DNA of 64,000 nucleotides from Halorientalis pallida (GTDB lineage: Archaea; Halobacteriota; Halobacteria; Halobacteriales; Haloarculaceae): contig NZ_RDFA01000003.1 of NCBI RefSeq assembly GCF_004118325.1, positions 434,001 through 498,000 of the forward strand, written 5' to 3'. The translations under genes and the position numbers were made by a program. The notes beneath the pieces are model-generated. The model did no database searches. It was not told the origin of the DNA and worked only from the letters and a program-made list of their open reading frames with translations. Below, in pieces: positions 7,692-14,775 of this stretch (the first letter of the stretch is position 1; each line of letters begins with the position of its first letter).

Positions 7692-8371
7692 CGCAGCTCG
7701 GAGAGGCGGCGCGCGACGCGGCGTTTGACGCCGCCGGCGGCCTGGCGGAAGCTGATCCGCCAGGGCGTGCGCTTGCCTTCGACGGTGGTGTGACCTTCGC
7801 GGATGGCGTCGAGGATGGCGTCGACGCTCCGCTCGGCCGCGTCGATACGGGTGACCGCCTGACCGACCATCTCGCTGATGTGGGCGTCGCTCCCGGCGGT
7901 CATGGGCATGCCGTTCCGGCGAGCGAACCGCTCGGCCTGGCGGTTCGACCGGCCGGTGAGCAGGCGGGAGTTGTACACCTCGATGGCGTCGGCGGCCGTC
8001 AGCGTCTCCTGAGAGATGTTCGCGAGGACGCCGCTGCGGGACTCCTGGAACGGGTGTGGGACGACGGCGATACCGCCGAGCCTGCGGATGCGGTCCAGCG
8101 TCTCCCCGAACGAGAGGCCGGGCGGGACTGCTTCGTGCACTCCCAGTGCGAGGACGTGGCCGGCGGCCGTCGAGACTTCCATGCCGGGGATGCCGACGAG
8201 CCCGTACTCCTCGGCCTTCTCGACGGCCGCCAGGCTGGCCTCGATCTCGTCGTGATCGGTGACGGCCAGCGCGTCGAGACCGACGGCCTGGGCCTGTCCC
8301 AGAAGCAGATCGACGGGATCACGGCCGTCGTGAGACAGCGACGAGTGGGAGTGCAACTCGGCGGCGAGCAC
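7688..8371 (-). CDS. PHP-domain metal-dependent phosphoesterase
   Basis: A 227-residue protein of the PHP (polymerase and histidinol phosphatase) family. Metal-binding motifs appear in order: HSHS near the start, AVTDHDEI, GMEVS, VVPHPF and GSDAH. The start is taken as the GTG at 8371 (MLAAELHSHSSLSHDG), because family members begin two or three residues before the first strand; a TTG at 8398 would add nine residues. Its stop overlaps the asparagine-synthase-like gene by 4 bases (ATGA). PHP proteins of this type hydrolyse phosphoesters such as 3',5'-nucleotide bisphosphates or tRNA/RNA ends; the substrate here is unknown. Confidence 0.85.
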   Translation of the reverse strand: MLAAELHSHSSLSHDGRDPVDLLLGQAQAVGLDALAVTDHDEIEASLAAVEKAEEYGLVGIPGMEVSTAAGHVLALGVHEAVPPGLSFGETLDRIRRLGGIAVVPHPFQESRSGVLANISQETLTAADAIEVYNSRLLTGRSNRQAERFARRNGMPMTAGSDAHISEMVGQAVTRIDAAERSVDAILDAIREGHTTVEGKRTPWRISFRQAAGGVKRRVARRLSELR

Positions 8372-8571
8372 GTCCGACCATTGACCCGGGCCTGTCAAAA
8401 ACGAACCGGTCCGTCAGTGACGCGCCCGTCGCCACACCCGGAGAACGCCCGGCCGCTGTTCGACCCGTTGACACGTTCCAGCCGGCACCTGCTCGTAGTC
8501 GGACATGTTCCGTCGAGCGGGCGGTCAAACCCGGATGCACGGCCGCTGTCGGCGTTCGTGTGTCGGAGCGG

Positions 8572-8577
8572 TTATAA
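8572..8577 (+). promoter_or_regulatory. TATA box for the 8603 regulator gene
   Basis: TTATAA is centred about 28 bases before the ATG at 8603, the spacing expected for a leaderless haloarchaeal transcript. The rest of the 231-base gap to the PHP gene shows nothing else I can support. Confidence 0.7.
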
Positions 8578-8602
8578 GCGTCGGCCGTCCAGTTGCGGAC
8601 AC

Positions 8603-8980
8603 ATGGTCCGAGACCCGTTCGCGGACGAGGACCAACCGGATCTACAGGACGTGCTCGACGCGCTGGACGACCCGAAGTGTCGAGCCATCGTCCGGAACCT
8701 CGACGAACCCATGACAGCCGAAGAGATCTCCGAGGTCTGTGACGTCCCTCTCTCGACCACCTACCGGAAGCTGGACCTGCTGACCGAAGCCTCGCTGTTG
8801 CGCGAGGGCATGGAGATTCGCCCCGACGGGCAACACGCCAGCCAGTACGAGGTGGACTTCGACGAGGTCGTCGTGGGCCTCGACGACGACCGGGCGTTCG
8901 AGGTCGGGATCAGCCGGGCCGCACGGACCGCGGACGAACGACTACGGGATCTCTGGTCGGAGGTGCGCAAAGAAACGTGA
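8603..8980 (+). CDS. winged-helix (ArsR-like) transcriptional regulator
   Basis: A 125-residue regulator with one helix-turn-helix: LDDPKCRAIVRNL, then TAEEISEVCDVPLSTTYRKL and a wing ending in QYEVDFDEV. Haloarchaeal genes of this type often sit upstream of small membrane proteins, as here. The ATG at 8603 is preceded at -28 by TTATAA, so it is probably leaderless; the frame is open far upstream but that part overlaps the PHP gene antisense. The stop overlaps the next gene by 4 bases (GTGA), so the two form a regulator-membrane protein pair. Confidence 0.85.
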   Translation: MVRDPFADEDQPDLQDVLDALDDPKCRAIVRNLDEPMTAEEISEVCDVPLSTTYRKLDLLTEASLLREGMEIRPDGQHASQYEVDFDEVVVGLDDDRAFEVGISRAARTADERLRDLWSEVRKET

Positions 8981-9270
8981 TCGACCCATATCCACTCGTC
9001 CATCTGCCGACGGTCATCACCGCGCTCAAGACGATCACGCTCCTCCTGGGCGCGATGATCACGTACTTCTCGTACAAGGCCTACCGCCGAACCGGCGCGA
9101 ACCCGCTCGGATTACTCGCGTTCGGGTTCGCGCTCGTGACTCTCGGGAGCCTCCTGGCCGGCGTCTTCGATCTCGGCCTGTCGCTCCCCAGGGAGTACGC
9201 CATCATCGCGGAGAGCGGGCTCACAGCGCTTGGCTTCGGCGTCATCGTCTACTCGCTGTACGCGCGGTGA
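8977..9270 (+). CDS. small membrane protein paired with the regulator
   Basis: A 97-residue integral membrane protein with three predicted helices (about residues 8-28, 43-66 and 72-94) and a short polar loop KAYRRTGANP after the first. Translation begins at a GTG overlapping the regulator's stop codon, implying coupling. It resembles the small membrane proteins annotated as DUF7521 beside haloarchaeal HTH regulators; that name is from memory. The pair may be a membrane-sensing one-component system, but no function is demonstrated. It is convergent with the SCO1 gene, 19 bases away. Confidence 0.8.
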   Translation: MIDPYPLVHLPTVITALKTITLLLGAMITYFSYKAYRRTGANPLGLLAFGFALVTLGSLLAGVFDLGLSLPREYAIIAESGLTALGFGVIVYSLYAR

Positions 9271-9289
9271 TCTACAGTCGGAACCGCAC

Positions 9290-10096
9290 TCAGGCCTTTC
9301 TGAGGCGATTCATGGCGTCGGGGAGCTCCGCGGCGGCCGTCGAGGTCGCCTCGTCTCCGTTCCAGAACCGTTCGACGTAGCCCTCGCCGTTGACCAGCAG
9401 GATCAACGAACGGTGAGTGAACATGTACCCGTCGCCGTCGGCCGCTGGCGTTCCGGTCCTCGTCCCCGTCTCGGTCGGCGTCGCCGTCGACGGCACCGGT
9501 GACGTGGTCCCGGACTCGGTCGCCGCCGTTCCCGCGTCCGTGCCCGACGAGTCGGGATCGGTCTTCTCGAAGTAGACGCCGAACTGCTCCTGCACGACGG
9601 CCTTCGCCCGCGCTTCCGTCTCGGGGCGGAGGAACGTCCAGTTGCCGGCGTCGAGTGCAACGTTCCGTTCCTCGGCGTAGGTTCGGAGGCGCTCGGGCGT
9701 GTCCCGCACCGGGTCGAAGGTGATCTCGGCGAACTCGACGGCGTCGCCCCACCCCTCCTGGAGGGCTTTGCCCTGTGCCGAGACGAGCGCCTGCGTCAAC
9801 AGCGGACAGGCCGTCATACAGTTGCTGAAGATAAACGTCAGCGCGAGCGGCTTGTCGAACCCCCGCGTCGACGTCTCACCCCCGCCCAGCGCGTCCGGGA
9901 GCGTCGCGGACGGGATCCGCTGTCCCCACGCCGGAAACCGGACGTCCTCCGGGTCGAACTCCATCTCCTGTTTTGATAGTTTCGTGTTCGGATACTCGTC
10001 GGAGGAACCGGTCCCGTCACCGCCGAGACAGCCGGCGAGAGCCACCGTTCCGGCCGTCGCACCGAGAGCCGTCCGGATGTACTGTCGTCTGTCCAT
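9290..10096 (-). CDS. SCO1/SenC-type copper chaperone lipoprotein
   Basis: A 268-residue thioredoxin-fold protein that would deliver copper to the CuA site of cytochrome oxidase on the outer membrane face. The N-terminus DRRQYIRTALG..LAGC is a twin-arginine signal with a lipobox (Cys23). The copper motif CMTAC gives Cys93 and Cys97, and the third ligand is His228 in MFTHRS. A Thr/Ser/Gly/Pro-rich insert at about 181-220 sits just before that His and is longer than usual. The start is the ATG at 10096; the open frame continues upstream without a signal. It lies near a blue-copper protein (10768), in keeping with a role in copper-dependent respiration. Confidence 0.93.
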   Translation of the reverse strand: MDRRQYIRTALGATAGTVALAGCLGGDGTGSSDEYPNTKLSKQEMEFDPEDVRFPAWGQRIPSATLPDALGGGETSTRGFDKPLALTFIFSNCMTACPLLTQALVSAQGKALQEGWGDAVEFAEITFDPVRDTPERLRTYAEERNVALDAGNWTFLRPETEARAKAVVQEQFGVYFEKTDPDSSGTDAGTAATESGTTSPVPSTATPTETGTRTGTPAADGDGYMFTHRSLILLVNGEGYVERFWNGDEATSTAAAELPDAMNRLRKA

Positions 10097-10200
10097 TGTG
10101 CGAACGTAGCGACTGGACGGAGTAAAGCGTCGCGTTCTCCCGCGCTCGTGCACGGCGCGTACACGGGCGGCGATTCCCGGACCGCTGGAATCTCGCCGGA

Positions 10201-10207
10201 TATTAAT
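10201..10207 (+). promoter_or_regulatory. TATA box for the universal stress protein gene
   Basis: TATTAAT is centred 28 bases before the ATG at 10232, as expected for a leaderless transcript. Confidence 0.7.
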
Positions 10208-10231
10208 CAGGGCCAGCGCCAAGGGTCGGGT

Positions 10232-10669
10232 ATGACCGACCACGTGCTGGTGCCGCTCGATGCCTCGCCGCTGTCCGAACGGGCCCTGGAGTTCGCCCTC
10301 GAGGAGTACGGGGACGCCGCGACGATCACCGTCCTGCACGTCCTGGATTTCGTCGAGGCGGGCTACGGCGCGCCGATGGAGGCATCGCTCCCGGGCTACT
10401 GGGAGGACTGGTACGAGAGCGAGGAAGCGAACGCCGAGCAGTTGTTCGAGGACGCACGGGCGAGCGCCGACGAGTATGGCGTTACCCTGGAGACGGAGAC
10501 GACGCTCGGCAAACCGGCCCGGAGCATCGTCGAGTTCGCCGACACCGAACCGATCGATCACGTCGTGATGGGGAGCCACGGCCGCTCGGGCGTCTCCCGG
10601 ATTTTGCTCGGCAGCGTCGCCGAGACGGTCCTCAGACGGGCCCACTGCCCCGTCACGATCATCCGCTGA
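10232..10669 (+). CDS. universal stress protein (UspA family)
   Basis: A 145-residue single-domain USP, a dimeric ATP-binding cytoplasmic protein. The N-terminal strand HVLVPLDASPLSERAL and the C-terminal nucleotide loop GSHGRSGVSRILLGSVAE (the G-2x-G-9x-G-S/T pattern) are both intact, ending in CPVTIIR. The ATG at 10232 has a TATA box at -28. The gene sits between the divergent SCO1 gene and the blue-copper gene. Haloarchaeal genomes hold dozens of USPs and no specific role can be given. Confidence 0.93.
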   Translation: MTDHVLVPLDASPLSERALEFALEEYGDAATITVLHVLDFVEAGYGAPMEASLPGYWEDWYESEEANAEQLFEDARASADEYGVTLETETTLGKPARSIVEFADTEPIDHVVMGSHGRSGVSRILLGSVAETVLRRAHCPVTIIR

Positions 10670-10738
10670 GGGCCGCTGTGCCGGGGTCGGTCGGGTAGTG
10701 TGAAACGGGTTCCCAACCCCCGTCACGTTTAGTCGGGC

Positions 10739-10744
10739 TTATAC
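10739..10744 (+). promoter_or_regulatory. TATA box for the membrane-anchored blue-copper gene
   Basis: TTATAC is centred about 26 bases before the ATG at 10768, indicating a leaderless transcript. Confidence 0.7.
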
Positions 10745-10767
10745 AGGATGGTGAAAAACCGACGAGT

Positions 10768-11457
10768 ATGGAGACAGAACGTTCGAGTGAATCCGACGGG
10801 TCGACGGCCAGTCGCCGCGGCTTTCTGCGGACGGCGGCCACGGGCGCGGCGGCCGCGGGCGTCGCAGTCGGTGCGACCGGTACGGCGACGGCACAGGAAG
10901 GGACCGAGATGGAGTCCAGCGGGCCGACGTTCGACGGGTGGCTGTCGGATACGAGCAACTACGACGGCGAAGTCGTCGACATGACCGGGCAGGATTCGAT
11001 CACTGTCGGCGTCGGCGGCGAGAACCTCGTGTTCGATCCGCCGGCCGTCCGGGTCGATCCCGGGACGACCGTCACCTGGGAGTGGCAGGGTGGCCGGCAC
11101 AACGTCGTCGGCGAGAACCGCGACTTCGACAGCGGCGAACCGGCCAGCGAGACCGGCACGACCTTCGAGCAGACCTTCGAGGAAGAGGGCGTGGTGAAGT
11201 ACCTGTGTGAGCCCCACGTGGGGATCATGCAGGGCGTGGTCGTCGTCGGCGACGTGGAACTGGGCGGCGGCGAACACGGCGGCGGGGAACACGGCGGCGG
11301 CAAACTCGTCTTGACCGACAGCCTCCTGGCCATCGGTGTCGCCATCGTGCTGGGCGTCCTCTCGCCGATCCTGTTCGCGATCCACCTCTCGCTCAACAGC
11401 GACAAATTCGGCGGCGGCAACTCCGGCGACAACGACCTCAAGCGGATCGACTCCTGA
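10768..11457 (+). CDS. membrane-anchored halocyanin-like blue-copper protein
   Basis: A 229-residue exported electron-transfer protein. A Tat signal (SRRGFLRTA, residues 15-23) is followed by a plastocyanin/halocyanin domain with type-1 copper ligands His111, Cys147, His150 and Met154 (RHN and LCEPHVGIMQG). After a His-Gly-rich linker (GGGEHGGGEHGGG) comes a C-terminal membrane helix at about 182-207 with a short cytoplasmic tail. It probably shuttles electrons between the cytochrome bc complex and a terminal oxidase at the cell surface. It lies 98 bases after the USP gene under its own TATA box. The His-rich linker could bind extra metal. Confidence 0.93.
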   Translation: METERSSESDGSTASRRGFLRTAATGAAAAGVAVGATGTATAQEGTEMESSGPTFDGWLSDTSNYDGEVVDMTGQDSITVGVGGENLVFDPPAVRVDPGTTVTWEWQGGRHNVVGENRDFDSGEPASETGTTFEQTFEEEGVVKYLCEPHVGIMQGVVVVGDVELGGGEHGGGEHGGGKLVLTDSLLAIGVAIVLGVLSPILFAIHLSLNSDKFGGGNSGDNDLKRIDS

Positions 11458-11526
11458 GGCTCGACTGCGGTCCCGGACCCCGGCGGCCGACGAAACAGTT
11501 AGCACCGTCGCCCCGTAAGCCGGGGC

Positions 11527-13878
11527 GTGGACGAGACGATCGGCTGGCTCCGCGACCGCCCCTACTACGACGGGCAGATCACACACCACGAGACGGTCCC
11601 CGGCCACGCCGCGTCCTTCGCGGATCTGGACCTCCCGGACCGGCTGACCACTGCGCTGGATAAACAGGGGATCGAGCGACTGTACGGCCACCAGGCCGCC
11701 GCGGTCGAGCGCGTCCGCGAGGGCGACGACGTGGTGCTCGCGACCGACACCGCAAGCGGCAAGAGTCTGACCTACACCGTCCCGGCCTTCGAACGCGCCC
11801 TCGATCACACCGGCTGTACCCTCTATATCGCTCCACAGGTCGCGCTCATCAACGACCAGACCGACGCCCTCCAGAACCTCGCACACGGCCTCGGCTTCGG
11901 CAGTCGCGTCACCGTCGCCCAGTACACCGGCCGGCAGTCCAAATCCGAGAAAGCGGCGATCCGCGAGCGCCAGCCGACGGTCCTGCTGACGACGCCGGAC
12001 ATGCTCCACTACGGCATCCTGCCCCACAGCCACCGGCTCTGGGAGTGGTTCTTCGAACGCCTGGAGACCGTCGTCGTCGACGAGGTTCACGAGTACCGTG
12101 GCGTGTTCGGCAGTCAGGTCGGTCTCGTCATGCGCCGCCTCAACCGCGTCTGTGAGCGGTTCGACGCGGCACCGCAGTACGTCTGCTGTTCGGCGACCAT
12201 CGGCAACCCGGTCGAACACGCGGCGACCGTGACGGGCCGATCCGAGTCCTCGTTCGCGGCGCTCACCGAGGACGAGAGCGCGACTGGGCCGACCCACTGG
12301 CTGTTCTGGAATCCCCCCGAGTACGACGATGACGGATGGGGGAGCGGCCGCCGGAAGTCCAGCCACACCGAGACGAAACGGCTGTTCGTCGACCTCGTGA
12401 GCCGCGGCTTCCAGACCGTCGTCTTCACCCGGTCCCGTCAGACCGCCGAGCGCTACGCCACCGAGAGCGCCGACGAGTTGCGCCGGCGGGGCGACCGCGA
12501 TGCCGCCGAGACGGTGACGGCGTACCAGGCCGCGTTGACCAGCGAGCGCCGCCGGTCGGTCGAGCAGGGTCTCTCCTCGGGGGAGGTTCGCGGCGTCTGG
12601 AGCACGAACGCGCTCGAACTCGGCGTGGACATCGGCGGCCTCGACGCCGTCGTGCTCGACGGCTACCCGGGGACGCGGATGCAGGCCTTCCAGCAGGCCG
12701 GGCGGGCTGGCCGCGGTACCGACGCCAGTCTCGTCGTCCTCGTCGGCGGCGAGGACCAGCTGGATCAGTACTTCATGCGGAATCCAGCGGAGTTCTTCCA
12801 GTCCGAGCCGGAACGAGCCATCTCGAACCCGGGGAACCGACAGCTCGTGCCCGGGCACGTCCTGTCGGCCGCCCGCGAAACCTGGCTGACGCCGGCGGAC
12901 GACAGCCACTTCGGCGAGGGCTTTCCGAACGTGGTGGCCGAGTTGACCGACACGGGAGACCTCGATCGGCGGGAGACCGACGCCGGCATTCGCTGGCTCT
13001 ACGACGGCGGGGGCAGCCCACAGCACGAGATGAACATTCGGACCATCGACGACCAGCAGGTCCAGTTGCGGGACCGCGCGAGCGGGGAGACCGTCGCGAA
13101 GCTTCCCTTCGGCGACGCCCTGCGGGACGCGCACCCCGGTGCGATCTACCACCACCAGGGGCGGACCTACGAGGTGGTCGACCTGGACCTCGATCTGGGG
13201 GTCGCCGAACTCTCACAGACCCACGCCGACTACTACACGAAGGTCCTCCACGACAAGACGATCACCGTCGAGGACGATCACGCGGAGCGGCCGATGCCTG
13301 GACGCGAGGACAGTACCCTGCGGCTGGCCGACGTGACGATGCGAAAACAGATCACTGGCTACGAGCGCCGGGACGGCTCCAGCGGCGAGCCCCTGGGGCG
13401 GTTCGCGCTCGACCTGCCGGAGACGACCCTGGAGACGCGTGCCTTCTACTTCACCGTCCCCGATCCGGTCGAGCGGGCGATGCGCGAACGAGCCGGCGAG
13501 CAAAGCGAGGTCGCGAACACAGACGAGGCGTTCGGAGGCGGTATCCACGCCGCCGAACACGCGATGATCGCGATGATGCCCGCCGAGTTGCTCTGTGACC
13601 GCCGGGACGTCGGCGGCCTGTCGACGCCGTTGCACCCTCACACGGACCAGTCGACGATTTTTATCTACGACGGCTACCCCGGCGGCGTCGGCCTGACCGA
13701 GCGCGCCTACGCCGACATCGGGTCGCTCGTGACGACGACCCGCCGGATGGTCGCCTCGTGTGACTGCGCCGACGGTTGTCCGGCCTGCGTCCAGTCACCC
13801 CACTGCGGGAACGCCAACGACCCGCTTGACAAGGGCCTGGCGCTGGCACTGCTCCAGGCACTGGCCAGCGAAGGGTAG
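11527..13878 (+). CDS. DEAD/DEAH helicase with C-terminal Cys4 domain (MrfA/Hrq1-like)
   Basis: A 783-residue superfamily 2 helicase. Motif I is TDTASGKS (73-80), motif II is DEVH (about 185-188) and motif VI is QQAGRAGRG (about 389-397). The C-terminal DUF1998/MZB region holds four cysteines in CDCADGCPACVQSPHCG (from about 745). This architecture is that of bacterial MrfA, which repairs mitomycin-type DNA damage as a 3'-5' helicase, and of the Hrq1 core. The start is the GTG at 11527. It appears monocistronic and no nuclease partner is adjacent. A DNA-repair role is inferred from family membership. Confidence 0.92.
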   Translation: MDETIGWLRDRPYYDGQITHHETVPGHAASFADLDLPDRLTTALDKQGIERLYGHQAAAVERVREGDDVVLATDTASGKSLTYTVPAFERALDHTGCTLYIAPQVALINDQTDALQNLAHGLGFGSRVTVAQYTGRQSKSEKAAIRERQPTVLLTTPDMLHYGILPHSHRLWEWFFERLETVVVDEVHEYRGVFGSQVGLVMRRLNRVCERFDAAPQYVCCSATIGNPVEHAATVTGRSESSFAALTEDESATGPTHWLFWNPPEYDDDGWGSGRRKSSHTETKRLFVDLVSRGFQTVVFTRSRQTAERYATESADELRRRGDRDAAETVTAYQAALTSERRRSVEQGLSSGEVRGVWSTNALELGVDIGGLDAVVLDGYPGTRMQAFQQAGRAGRGTDASLVVLVGGEDQLDQYFMRNPAEFFQSEPERAISNPGNRQLVPGHVLSAARETWLTPADDSHFGEGFPNVVAELTDTGDLDRRETDAGIRWLYDGGGSPQHEMNIRTIDDQQVQLRDRASGETVAKLPFGDALRDAHPGAIYHHQGRTYEVVDLDLDLGVAELSQTHADYYTKVLHDKTITVEDDHAERPMPGREDSTLRLADVTMRKQITGYERRDGSSGEPLGRFALDLPETTLETRAFYFTVPDPVERAMRERAGEQSEVANTDEAFGGGIHAAEHAMIAMMPAELLCDRRDVGGLSTPLHPHTDQSTIFIYDGYPGGVGLTERAYADIGSLVTTTRRMVASCDCADGCPACVQSPHCGNANDPLDKGLALALLQALASEG

Positions 13879-14015
13879 CGTCGACGTCCGGAACGAATTC
13901 AACAACTTTTAACGATAGTCGAACAGTTTGCCGTAGCAAACTGGGGGCACGTCTACGTGGTTGATCTCCGATCGAGTTCAGCAGGGGCAAATCCGAGATC
14001 CAGGGGGAACGAGCG

Positions 14016-14645
14016 GTGAGTCTCGTCGTCGATTTCCGTGTTAGCGGCGATCCGATCGACATCACGGCGGTCGCGGCGGCACACGCCAACGTCACCTTCG
14101 AGATCGAACAGTTGAACAGTTCGGGCGAACTGGTCGACTGGTACCTCTGGGCAGACGGAGAGGACCTCGACCGTGTCACGGACGCCTTCGAGTCACTGGC
14201 ACACGTCGAGGAGGTGCTCGTCCTGAACGACGCCGGGGCGCTCCGGCTCTACCGCGTGTCGCTGCGCCCGAACGTGAGCGCGCCACCCGACGACCTCCTC
14301 GAGAGAGGGGTCCTCACCGAGGGCTACGTCAGACCACACTGTCTCGAACTCACTGCTCGCGTCACTGGCCGGGACGTTATCACTGGTGTCTGGAGTTACC
14401 TCCGAGAGAACGGCATCGACGTGGCAGTCGATGGTCTCCGTCGAGCGGGCGACGACGACCTGGGCCGGTTGACGGACGCGCAGTTCGAGGCGCTGGCCAC
14501 GGCCTACGAGATGGGCTACTTCGACGAACCGAAGGGAGCGACACACGGTGAGGTGGCCGACGAACTCGGCATCGCTCGCTCGTCGCTCTCCGAACGTCTC
14601 CGACGAGCCGAGCGCCGACTCGTTCAACAGCAGTTCGGAGATTGA
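14016..14645 (+). CDS. HTH_10 (Bat-like) transcriptional regulator
   Basis: A 209-residue regulator ending in the haloarchaeal HTH_10 domain: LTDAQFEALATAYEMGYFD, then ATHGEVADELGIARSSLSER and RRAERRL. The N-terminal 150 residues form the bacterio-opsin-activator-like sensory region common in the family. The start is the GTG at 14016; a TTTTAAC at 13908-13914 lies about 105 bases upstream, so a leader may be present. It stands immediately before the pectate-lyase-like gene in the same direction, so control of that gene is possible but unproven. Confidence 0.88.
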   Translation: MSLVVDFRVSGDPIDITAVAAAHANVTFEIEQLNSSGELVDWYLWADGEDLDRVTDAFESLAHVEEVLVLNDAGALRLYRVSLRPNVSAPPDDLLERGVLTEGYVRPHCLELTARVTGRDVITGVWSYLRENGIDVAVDGLRRAGDDDLGRLTDAQFEALATAYEMGYFDEPKGATHGEVADELGIARSSLSERLRRAERRLVQQQFGD

Positions 14646-14742
14646 GCCGCCGTCACGCCGAACGTCGTCGCCGTATCGACTGCCGAAATCGGCTCTCGAT
14701 TCTATCCAGACGGTTAAAACCCGCCCTGATTCGAGACAGTCG

Positions 14743-14749
14743 TTATACA
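14743..14749 (+). promoter_or_regulatory. TATA box for the pectate-lyase-like gene
   Basis: TTATACA is centred about 30 bases before the ATG at 14776. This supports that ATG over the in-frame ATG at 14749, which overlaps the TATA box itself. Confidence 0.65.
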
Positions 14750-14775
14750 TGTTCGGCCACCAACTCGAATCGAGG

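Noticed and set aside
10729-13155. Very long open frame on the minus strand opposite the helicase gene
   Set aside because: GC-rich haloarchaeal codon use leaves antisense frames open; the frame has basic, Arg/Val-rich composition, no domain and no start context, while the plus strand holds a complete helicase.
13879-14015. Possible tRNA or structured RNA in the gap after the helicase
   Set aside because: No acceptor, anticodon or T-arm pattern could be fitted; the gap shows only a TATA-like TTTTAAC. I saw no tRNA or rRNA anywhere in the window.
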